Assembly (NCBI GenBank): GCA_964624465.1
Contig: CAZUZD010000244.1
Span: 1-9,574, forward strand
From: CAZUZD01 sp964624465
GTDB taxonomy: Bacteria; Planctomycetota; Planctomycetia; Isosphaerales; Isosphaeraceae
Length of the DNA: 9,574 bases
Direction: 5' to 3'
Both the position numbers and the translations under genes were made by a program. The notes beneath the pieces are model-generated. The model was not told the origin of the DNA and searched no databases. It saw only the letters and a list, made by a program, of their open reading frames with translations. This document shows, piece by piece, positions 1-5,448 of the stretch; within the stretch, counting starts at the first letter, position 1; each line of letters opens with the position of its first letter.

Positions 1-602
1 GGCACCAGGCCGCTGGCGTCGAGCTTTGCCTGCAGGAACGCGTCGATCGGGTTGCGGACCGGGGCGTCGGGCCGCGTCGGGGGCACGGGCGGGGCGGCCA
101 GGGGCCGGAGCGACCACCAGGGGGTGGGGTCGGGGGCGGTGGTCGGGGCTTCGGCGTCGGTGCGGGGGTCGAAGGCGCCGTCGGCGATCCAGCGGCGGAA
201 GTCGGCGATCACGGCGTCGGGCAGCTTGCGGCGCGGGGGCATGCCGGGCGTCTCGCCGTCGTGCGCCAGGGCCCTCAGGATCAGGCTCTCGTCGGGCCGC
301 CCGGGGACCAGCGCCGGGCCCGAGTCGCCGCCGTCGCGGAGGCCGTCTCGGCGATCGACCCGCAGGCCCCCGCGAAGCCGCTCGGCGCCGGCCGAGTGGC
401 ACGCGCCGCAGTGCTCCAGCAGCACGGGCCGGATCTTCGCCTCGAAGAAGGCGCGGGCCGCCGTCGGGTCGGCCGGGGTCGGTTCGTCGGCGATGGCCGT
501 GGCCCCGGCGGCCAGGCCGGCCAGCAGCAGGCCCGCGGCGAGCCGCCACGCGCGGAGGCGGCGAGGATGCCGGGAAGACCGGAAGGGGCCGTGGCAGCGC
601 AT
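1..602 (-). CDS. Planctomycete cytochrome c (PSCyt1) domain protein, N-terminal part; runs off the left edge
   Basis: Reading the minus strand from ATG at 602-600 gives about 200 codons with no stop before base 1, so the C-terminus lies outside the window. The start is supported by an AAGGA Shine-Dalgarno (minus strand of 611-615) 8 nt upstream. Residues 1-38 look like a signal peptide: an Arg-rich start, then a Leu/Ala-rich core (about 21-36) ending near AIADEP, so export is likely. Residues 52-145 match the PSCyt1 domain: FFEAKIRPVLLEHCGACH contains the heme-binding CxxCH (Cys65, Cys68, His69), and MPP at Met121 is a plausible distal heme ligand. A WWSLRP motif (162-167) and NPIDAFLQAKL then follow, as in the linker leading to PSCyt2/DUF1549 and PSD1/DUF1553 domains in full-length members (family knowledge; those domains are not in the window). 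The role of these large secreted heme proteins is largely unknown; extracytoplasmic redox or polysaccharide-related functions have been suggested. Family assignment is strong, function is open. Confidence 0.88.
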   Translation of the reverse strand, partial: MRCHGPFRSSRHPRRLRAWRLAAGLLLAGLAAGATAIADEPTPADPTAARAFFEAKIRPVLLEHCGACHSAGAERLRGGLRVDRRDGLRDGGDSGPALVPGRPDESLILRALAHDGETPGMPPRRKLPDAVIADFRRWIADGAFDPRTDAEAPTTAPDPTPWWSLRPLAAPPVPPTRPDAPVRNPIDAFLQAKLDASGLV

Positions 603-610
603 GGGGGCCG

Positions 611-615
611 TCCTT
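611..615 (-). promoter_or_regulatory. Shine-Dalgarno of the cytochrome gene
   Basis: The minus strand reads AAGGA, 8 nt before the ATG at 602-600. This fixes the start of the PSCyt1 gene, which is otherwise cut by the window edge. Confidence 0.55.
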
Positions 616-640
616 CGGGGAGAGTCGGTGGGCCGACGGC

Positions 641-680
641 GGGGCGGGCGGGGCAGGATCGGGCCGGGATCGGATCGGGG
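641..680 (+). other. G-tract cluster with G-quadruplex-forming pattern
   Basis: Six runs of three or four G (641-644, 646-648, 650-653, 661-663, 666-668, 677-680) are separated mostly by loops of 1 to 8 nt. This satisfies the G3+N1-7 pattern on the plus strand. It lies between the presumed promoter and the start of the minus-strand cytochrome gene, so it would be on the template strand of its leader. GATCGG repeats three times within it. Chance occurrence is quite possible at this GC content. Confidence 0.35.
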
Positions 681-690
681 CGGACGCCCG

Positions 691-719
691 ATCATAAACG
701 GCCGGGCGGGCCGGGTCCA
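691..719 (-). promoter_or_regulatory. Candidate housekeeping-sigma promoter for the cytochrome gene
   Basis: On the minus strand, TATGAT (691-696) matches the -10 consensus at 5 of 6 positions. A 17-bp spacer separates it from TGGACC (714-719), which matches -35 TTGACA at 4 of 6. It sits in one of the very few AT-containing patches of the region and would give a leader of roughly 80 nt before the ATG at 602. This is a motif match only, and planctomycete promoters are poorly characterised. Confidence 0.35.
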
Positions 720-739
720 AAGCGTTCCGGGTCGGGGGC

Positions 740-756
740 TTGGCACCGGGATCGCA
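740..756 (+). promoter_or_regulatory. Candidate sigma-54 (-24/-12) promoter upstream of the carbonic anhydrase
   Basis: The sequence TTGGCAC-N5-TCGCA agrees with the RpoN consensus YTGGCACGrNNNTTGCW except at two positions: C747 for G and C753 for T. The invariant GG (742-743) and GC (754-755) are exactly 12 bp apart, as required. It would place the transcription start near 767 and a leader of about 90 nt before the ATG at 857. The inverted repeat at 758-783 spans the predicted start site. No enhancer-binding-protein gene is in the window. Confidence 0.35.
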
Positions 757-757
757 A

Positions 758-783
758 GCCAACCTCCGGGAACAGAGGTTGGC
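758..783. repeat. Perfect 9-bp inverted repeat (operator or leader hairpin)
   Basis: GCCAACCTC (758-766) and GAGGTTGGC (775-783) are exact reverse complements separated by an 8-nt loop (CGGGAACA). It lies 73 bp upstream of the carbonic anhydrase start, immediately downstream of the sigma-54-like element. As RNA it would be a stable stem-loop near the 5' end of the transcript; as DNA it could be a dimeric repressor site. No T-tract follows, so an ordinary terminator is less likely. Confidence 0.55.
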
Positions 784-856
784 GGCCAGGGTGCCCGCCC
801 GGTGACCCCCGGGCCGGCGGGGGCCGGGTCCGCCCGAGGCAGGGGTCCCGCCCGCG

Positions 857-1777
857 ATGATTGATTATGTCTTCCGCTACGCGCCCGAGCTGGGGCGACG
901 CCAGCCGCCGGCCGATGCCGCGGCGGCCCGCGCGGCCTTGATCGAGGGCAACCGCGTGTTCTCGCGGTGGATGCGGCGCTGCCGCAGCGGCGACCTGCCC
1001 GAGAGCGGCTCGCAGTACGTCGTGCCCTGCGGCGGCCTCGAATCGGCCGTGAGCCAGTCCGGCGAGGACTTCCCCCGGCAGGAGCCGTTCGCCGTCGTGC
1101 TCGGCTGCTCCGATGCCAGGGTGCCGACCGAGATGCTCTTCGGCCAGGGGTTCAACGACCTGTTCGTGCTCCGCGTCGCCGGCAACGTGATGGGCGACGC
1201 GGTGCAGGGGACCCTCGACTTCGCCGTCACGGCCCTCGGCGAGACCGTGCGGGTGCTGGTCGCCCTGGGCCACACCAACTGCGGCGCGGTCAAGGGGGCC
1301 GTCGAGGCGTACCTCGACCCCGACCGGTTCTGGGCCGAGGCGAACACGCCGTCGCTGCGGCTGATCTTCCAGCGCATCCTGGTCGCCGTGCGCCAGTCGG
1401 ACAACGCGCTCCGCGAGGTCTGGGGCGAGGCGGTCGTGCGGGCGCCGGGCTACCGCCAGGCGCTCAACGACACGGCCGTCTGCCTGAACGCCGCCCACAC
1501 CGCGTTCGCGCTGCGGCAGCAGGTGGCTCGCTCGGGACCGCCGGGCCTGGAGGTGCTCTTCGGCGTCTGCGATGTGCGCACGCACCAGGTCTGCATGCCG
1601 ATCGACCCGGCCGGCAGCCTCGACCCCGGCGGTGTGAACCTGGCCGCCGCGCCCCAGCAGCCCGAGGCGTTCGCCGACCTGGCCCGCCTCGTCGCCGGCC
1701 GCCTCCGCCCCGAGTCCCCCCCGACCCGCACCGCCGCCCGATCGTCCCGCCTGGGCGACGGCCCCTCGACCGCCTGA
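857..1777 (+). CDS. Beta-class carbonic anhydrase
   Basis: A 306-residue zinc enzyme that interconverts CO2 and bicarbonate. VLGCSDARVPTE supplies the first zinc ligand Cys84 and the catalytic Asp86/Arg88 dyad. LRVAGNV (105-111) is the conserved strand after it. ALGHTNCGAVK supplies His139 and Cys142, completing the Cys-His-Cys zinc site. All catalytic residues are intact, so it should be active. There is no signal peptide, so it is cytoplasmic. It is longer than the usual 200-230 residue bacterial enzymes: an N-terminal helical arm of about 75 residues precedes the core, and a helical insert (about 155-205) precedes the closing strand VLFGVCDVRTHQV; the last 40 residues are Pro/Arg/Ser-rich and probably disordered. 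ATG 857 opens MIDYVFRYAPE, and nothing upstream improves on it. A hairpin just after the stop and a 533-bp gap separate it from the dab operon, so it is probably transcribed separately but belongs to the same inorganic-carbon theme. Class assignment is very secure. Confidence 0.95.
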   Translation: MIDYVFRYAPELGRRQPPADAAAARAALIEGNRVFSRWMRRCRSGDLPESGSQYVVPCGGLESAVSQSGEDFPRQEPFAVVLGCSDARVPTEMLFGQGFNDLFVLRVAGNVMGDAVQGTLDFAVTALGETVRVLVALGHTNCGAVKGAVEAYLDPDRFWAEANTPSLRLIFQRILVAVRQSDNALREVWGEAVVRAPGYRQALNDTAVCLNAAHTAFALRQQVARSGPPGLEVLFGVCDVRTHQVCMPIDPAGSLDPGGVNLAAAPQQPEAFADLARLVAGRLRPESPPTRTAARSSRLGDGPSTA

Positions 1778-1781
1778 GCTC

Positions 1782-1803
1782 GCCGCCGCCCGGCTGCGGT
1801 GGC
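1782..1803 (+). terminator. Possible terminator hairpin after the carbonic anhydrase
   Basis: GCCGCCGC (1782-1789) pairs with GCGGTGGC (1796-1803) over 8 bp with one G-U pair, closing a 6-nt loop. It begins 5 nt after the TGA. There is no U-tract, so it would be a GC-rich non-canonical terminator or simply an mRNA 3'-end stabiliser. Confidence 0.4.
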
Positions 1804-1876
1804 CTCCGGAGCGTCGGCGTGGTCGACGGGCTCGGGGCGAGCGGGCGAGGCGGATGGTGGGCGTGGGCTGCCGGCC

Positions 1877-1905
1877 TTGACAAGCGGGGGCTCGACTGCG
1901 ACGAT
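1877..1905 (+). promoter_or_regulatory. Candidate promoter of the dab operon
   Basis: A perfect -35 hexamer TTGACA (1877-1882) is followed after 17 bp by GACGAT (1900-1905), a weak -10 that keeps the A at position 2 and the final AT. It lies downstream of the presumed carbonic anhydrase terminator and upstream of dabA, which is where a dab promoter is needed. The weak -10 suggests an activator or an alternative sigma factor, or a chance match. Confidence 0.35.
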
Positions 1906-1919
1906 TTCCTGAGGAATTG

Positions 1920-1961
1920 ATGCTTGTTCTGGTCGCGGACCAGCGCCGGGGCGAGCCGTGA
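1920..1961 (+). CDS. Possible 13-residue leader ORF
   Basis: ATG at 1920 opens MLVLVADQRRGEP followed by TGA at 1959-1961. A GAGGAA purine stretch (1911-1916) sits just upstream, with a rather short 3-nt spacing. A 7-bp hairpin starts 7 nt after the stop. The arrangement resembles a translated leader, but the peptide has no run of a single regulatory amino acid. It has no recognisable homology and may be fortuitous. Confidence 0.15.
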   Translation: MLVLVADQRRGEP

Positions 1962-1967
1962 CGGCAC

Positions 1968-1991
1968 GCCGGCCTGGCCCTTGGGGCCGGC
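1968..1991 (+). repeat. GCCGGCC/GGCCGGC hairpin in the dabA leader
   Basis: GCCGGCC (1968-1974) and GGCCGGC (1985-1991) are perfectly complementary around a 10-nt loop. In the predicted leader transcript it would be a strong stem-loop. There is no T-tract after it. In DNA this rich in G and C, such stems also occur by chance. Confidence 0.35.
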
Positions 1992-2310
1992 ACCCGGAAG
2001 CGGGTCTTCGCGACCGGAGCGGATGGCCGGGAGGTGTCCGGAGCCGGAGTTGGTCGGAGGGATCCGCACCACGTTGGTCGCCGTGTGGGCGATCGGTCGG
2101 CGTCGGACTCGCCTGCGGGCCGGGCCGCCCGCCCATGCCGGTCCCGGGCCAAGGCCGGCCGGATCGTCGAGTCTGGTGGAGTGGGAAGCGCCCCGAGGCG
2201 AGGCCCGCTCCGGAGCGTCTGTCGTGGCGGCCAGCCCCCCCAGGTCCGCTGTTTCGTGATGCCGTGGCCCGGTCCCGGGTCGCGGATTCCTCCGATCGGG
2301 CTGACCTGCC

Positions 2311-5300
2311 GTGCATGACGCCCTGTCCGACGCCGCCCCGCACGGGGCCGGCGGCTGCGCCGACGAGCCGCACGCCGATCTGGTTCACGCCATCGACCAC
2401 GCCGCGCACCTGCTGCCCTCGCAGGGGCCGATCACGGTCTTCGTGCACCACAACACGCTGCACGCGTTCGAGGACCTGCCGTTCGACGAGGCGGTCCGGG
2501 CGGGCGCGGTCACCTACGGCAACCAGCCGTATGGCGCCGAGGAGTTCTACCGCGCCGAGGTCGCGCGCGGTCGGATCCCCCCCGAGGTGCTGGCCCGCGT
2601 GCTGCTGGAGGACCTCGACGAGCAGGCCGACGTCCTGATCGGGTTCATGGGCACGCGGTACCACCTGCGGCTTGCGATGCTGGAGCACCCGCTGCGGATT
2701 GCTCCTGAGCCCGAGCTGCGCTGGCTGATCGCCGAGACCGACGCGCTCAAACGGTTCCGCGCCGAGGTCGCCCCCGAGGCCCGCCACCGGATGGTGGCCG
2801 CCACCCGCCGCTGGGTCGAGGGCACCACCGCCGGTGCCGGCGACGGTGTGGCGGAGCGGCCGGCGGAGGTGGTGCAGGCGCTGCTGACGCAGTTCCGGGC
2901 CGGTCCGCCGTCGACCTGGTCGGAGCGCACCTGGGAGGCGTTCACGCTGCAACTGCTGTGGCGGGTCTGCCACGCGGGCGTGCACGGCGTGCCGCGGTTC
3001 GTCGAGCGCGAGACGCCCGTGCGGCGGCACCGCGACCTGCTGCTGGCCGCCACCGGGCAGGACACCGACCTGCTCGTCAATGAGGTGCTGATCCGCTTCT
3101 GCGCCGCGTTCCTGGACCAGGGGGTGGCCGGCTGGCCGCTGCCCGACCGCTCGGCCGGGTTCCTGGGCGCGTTTTGCGCCCTGTATCGCTCCGCCAGGCC
3201 GGTGGCCGACTGGCTCCGCGACCTGCCGGCCGAGCTGCGGCGACTCGAGGCCGAGGGCGTCACACCGCTGGGCCTGATCGCCGGGTCGCTCGACCGCCTG
3301 GGCGTTCCCGGGTCGGAGCGGTCGGCGTACCTGGCCGAGACCCTGCTGGCCCTGCGGGGCTGGGCGGGCATGATCCACCAGCTGGAGACGAACGCCGAGT
3401 GGGCCGTGGCGCCGGCGCCGTCGGGCACGCTCCACGAGTATCTGGCCGTGCGGCTGCTGCTGGAGCGGCTGGCGCTGGCGACGGTGGCCCGCGCCACCAT
3501 CGACTTCACCGGCCCGCTCGACGAGCTGGCCCCCGCGCTGCGGCACCGGCTCCCGAGCCCGCCCCGGGTCAGCGTCGACCAGCGGGCGTACCTGGTGTTC
3601 CAGCTCGCGCAGGTGCGCGGCTGGTCGCCGCAGGATCTGCACCGGCTGGCGAAGCCCGGCTGGACGCGGCTGGTCGAGGAGATCGAGGCGTTCGGGGCGC
3701 TGGAGCGGCGGCGGATCTACCACCTGGCCTACGAGCGACACTACCGCGACCAGGCGCTCGACGCGCTCCGCGGCCAGCCGTGCCCGCCGGCCGGATCGCC
3801 ACCGGCGCGGCCGCCGGCCCTGCAGGTCGTCTGCTGCCTCGACGAGCGCGAGGAGTCGTTCCGCCGGCACCTGGAGGAGGTCGACCCCGACTGCGAGACC
3901 TTTGGCGTCGCCGGGTTCTTCGGCGCGGCGATGTACTACCGCGGCGTGACCGAGGCGCAGTTCCGGCCGCTCTGCCCGATCAACATCAAGCCGAAGCACT
4001 ACATCCAGGAGGAGCCGATCCGCACCTTCGAGGACGCCAGCCGGTTGCAGGCGCAGGCCCGCAAGCAGCTCGGCCGGTTCTCGCACCGGGTGCACCTCGG
4101 CTCGCGCACGTTCCTGGGGGGCACGCTCACCGGCCTGCTCGGGTCGCTGGCCACGGCGCCGTTGCTCATGCGGGTGCTGCTGCCGCGGCGCACGGCGCAG
4201 CTGCGGCGGATGATGGGGCGGATCGTGACGCCGCCGGTGACCCGCCTGCACCTGGAGCACACGCCCGACGCCCCCGGCCCCGAGGCGGGCCCGGTGCTCG
4301 GGCAGCTCGGGTACGAGCCGGCGGAGATGGCGGCGATCGTCGGCAACGTGCTCCGCGCCATCGGCCTGACCCGCACGTTCGCGCCGGTGGTCGTCATCGC
4401 CGGGCACGGCTCCTCCAGCATGAACAACCCCCACGGCGCCGCCTACGACTGCGGCGCCTGCGGCGGCGCCAGCGGCGGGCCCAACGCCCGCGCCCTGGCG
4501 CAGATGGCCAACGATCGCCGGGTGCGCCGGATCCTCGAAGGGCAGGGGCTGCTCATCCCCGACGAGTGCCACTTCGTGGGGGCCTTGCACAACACCTGCG
4601 ACGACAGCATGACGTACTACGACCTCGACCACCTGCCTTACTCGCACCACCGCGGCTTCGAGCGGGCCGTCGCCAGCCTGAACGCGGCGCGCACCCGCAA
4701 CGCGCACGAGCGGTGCCGGCGGTTCGCCTCGGCCAGCCTGACGCTCACCGCCGAGGAGGCGCTGCGGCACGTCGAGGGCCGCGCCGGCGACCTGTCGCAG
4801 ACCCGGCCCGAGTGCGGCCACGCCACCAACGCCCTCTGCTTCGTGGGCCGTCGCGCCCGCACCCGGGGCCTGTACCTCGACCGCCGCGGCTTCCTGGTCT
4901 CGTACGACGCCGCCCAGGACGACGCCGAGAGCCGGATCCTCGGCGGCCTGCTCGGCGCCGTGATCCCGGTCTGCTCGGGCATCAATCTCGAATACTACTT
5001 CTCGGCCGTCGACTCGGTCGGCTACGGCTGCGGCACCAAGCTGCCGCACAACATCACGTCGCTGATCGGCGTGATGGACGGGGCGGCCAGCGACCTGCGG
5101 CCGGGCCTGCCCTGGCAGATGGTCGAGATCCACGAGCCGATGCGGCTGCTGTTCGTCGTCGAGGCGAGCCCCGAGGCCCTCGAGCGGGTCATCGCCCGCG
5201 ACCCGGCGATCGCGCGGCTGGTCGGCAACGGCTGGGTGCAGCTGGCGACCCTGGCCCCCGACTCGGCCGACGTGCACGTCTACCGCGGTGGCCGGTTCGT

Positions 5301-5448
5301 GCCCTCCGAGGCGGTGTCGTCGAGCCTGCCGACGGTGGACCACTCGGCCGACTGGTACCGCGGCAGCCGCGACCACCTGGGCTTCGCCCGCGTCCGGCCG
5401 CCGGCCGCCGTCCCCGCACCGCTCCAGGGCCAGGAGGCCGCCCGATGA
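2311..5448 (+). CDS. dabA: DabA: DUF2309 inorganic-carbon transport zinc subunit
   Basis: A 1045-residue member of DUF2309 (DabA of Halothiobacillus; MpsB of Staphylococcus), the peripheral cytoplasmic subunit of the energy-coupled CO2-hydrating DAB system. It has a beta-carbonic-anhydrase-like zinc site: VVCCLDER gives Cys509, Asp511 and Arg513, and GHGSSS gives His699. Cys714 lies 15 residues later, the same His-to-Cys spacing I recall for H. neapolitanus DabA2 (C351, D353, H524, C539). Other family blocks are the N-terminal FVHHNTLHAFEDLPFDEAV (about 44-62), the Cys/Gly-rich YDCGACGGASGGPNARA after Cys714, a GYGCGTKLPHN block, and the C-terminal SDLRPGLPWQMVEIHEP. No transmembrane segments are evident. 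The start is GTG at 2311: an in-frame TGA at 2302-2304 rules out anything earlier, no Shine-Dalgarno is visible, and no ATG, GTG or TTG intervenes before the conserved region. Its stop overlaps the dabB start (ATGA), indicating translational coupling. All ligands are intact, so it should be functional. Confidence 0.94.
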   Translation: MHDALSDAAPHGAGGCADEPHADLVHAIDHAAHLLPSQGPITVFVHHNTLHAFEDLPFDEAVRAGAVTYGNQPYGAEEFYRAEVARGRIPPEVLARVLLEDLDEQADVLIGFMGTRYHLRLAMLEHPLRIAPEPELRWLIAETDALKRFRAEVAPEARHRMVAATRRWVEGTTAGAGDGVAERPAEVVQALLTQFRAGPPSTWSERTWEAFTLQLLWRVCHAGVHGVPRFVERETPVRRHRDLLLAATGQDTDLLVNEVLIRFCAAFLDQGVAGWPLPDRSAGFLGAFCALYRSARPVADWLRDLPAELRRLEAEGVTPLGLIAGSLDRLGVPGSERSAYLAETLLALRGWAGMIHQLETNAEWAVAPAPSGTLHEYLAVRLLLERLALATVARATIDFTGPLDELAPALRHRLPSPPRVSVDQRAYLVFQLAQVRGWSPQDLHRLAKPGWTRLVEEIEAFGALERRRIYHLAYERHYRDQALDALRGQPCPPAGSPPARPPALQVVCCLDEREESFRRHLEEVDPDCETFGVAGFFGAAMYYRGVTEAQFRPLCPINIKPKHYIQEEPIRTFEDASRLQAQARKQLGRFSHRVHLGSRTFLGGTLTGLLGSLATAPLLMRVLLPRRTAQLRRMMGRIVTPPVTRLHLEHTPDAPGPEAGPVLGQLGYEPAEMAAIVGNVLRAIGLTRTFAPVVVIAGHGSSSMNNPHGAAYDCGACGGASGGPNARALAQMANDRRVRRILEGQGLLIPDECHFVGALHNTCDDSMTYYDLDHLPYSHHRGFERAVASLNAARTRNAHERCRRFASASLTLTAEEALRHVEGRAGDLSQTRPECGHATNALCFVGRRARTRGLYLDRRGFLVSYDAAQDDAESRILGGLLGAVIPVCSGINLEYYFSAVDSVGYGCGTKLPHNITSLIGVMDGAASDLRPGLPWQMVEIHEPMRLLFVVEASPEALERVIARDPAIARLVGNGWVQLATLAPDSADVHVYRGGRFVPSEAVSSSLPTVDHSADWYRGSRDHLGFARVRPPAAVPAPLQGQEAAR
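5432..5437 (+). promoter_or_regulatory. Shine-Dalgarno of dabB
   Basis: A perfect AGGAGG inside the last codons of dabA lies 7 nt before ATG 5445. It selects this start over the in-frame ATG at 5463 and makes the ATGA overlap a genuine coupled junction. Confidence 0.75.

Larger units (their letters stand above)
603..856. other. Divergent intergenic region between cytochrome and carbonic anhydrase genes
   Basis: No credible gene lies here; the open frames that cross it are low-complexity Arg/Gly/Ala/Pro translations typical of GC-rich shadow frames. It must carry the 5' control regions of both divergent genes. Visible elements are a G-tract cluster (641-680), a minus-strand TATGAT box (691-696), a plus-strand -24/-12 type element (740-756) and a perfect inverted repeat (758-783). 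The carbonic anhydrase has only a weak purine stretch (AGGGG at 841-845) 11 nt before its ATG. Confidence 0.7.
1778..2310. other. 533-bp intergenic leader region upstream of dabA
   Basis: I find no convincing protein gene: all open frames across it are compositionally implausible (Arg, Gly, Ser, Pro, Ala). It holds the hairpin at 1782-1803, a TTGACA promoter-like element at 1877-1905, a 13-codon mini-ORF at 1920-1961, a 7-bp hairpin at 1968-1991 and a GCTCCGGAGC palindrome at 2207-2216. If transcription starts near 1912, dabA has an untranslated leader of about 400 nt, long enough for a regulatory RNA. I recognise no known riboswitch class in it. Confidence 0.65.

Noticed and set aside
1804..2219. 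A 12-nt direct repeat CTCCGGAGCGTC at 1804-1815 and 2208-2219
   Set aside because: It is a single pair of short GC-rich words 404 bp apart, with no third copy noticed and no flanking similarity. It is compatible with chance or a shared CTCCGGAG palindrome, not evidence of a mobile element.
1924..2259. A 111-codon plus-strand frame in the gap before dabA
   Set aside because: The translation is Arg/Gly/Pro/Ser/Ala-rich with no pattern of a folded protein, and other overlapping frames look the same.
1450..5376. A 1308-residue open frame on the minus strand opposite the carbonic anhydrase and dabA
   Set aside because: It is a shadow frame caused by high GC: its translation is rich in Arg, Ala, Gly, Val, Gln and His with no domain. 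It spans two genes and an intergenic gap, while the plus strand encodes clear families with intact motifs.
3174..5444. A long plus-strand frame running out of phase through dabA into dabB
   Set aside because: Only the part from ATG 5445 is a recognisable protein (DabB). The upstream part is low-complexity translation in the wrong frame of dabA. The AGGAGG at 5432 marks the real start.
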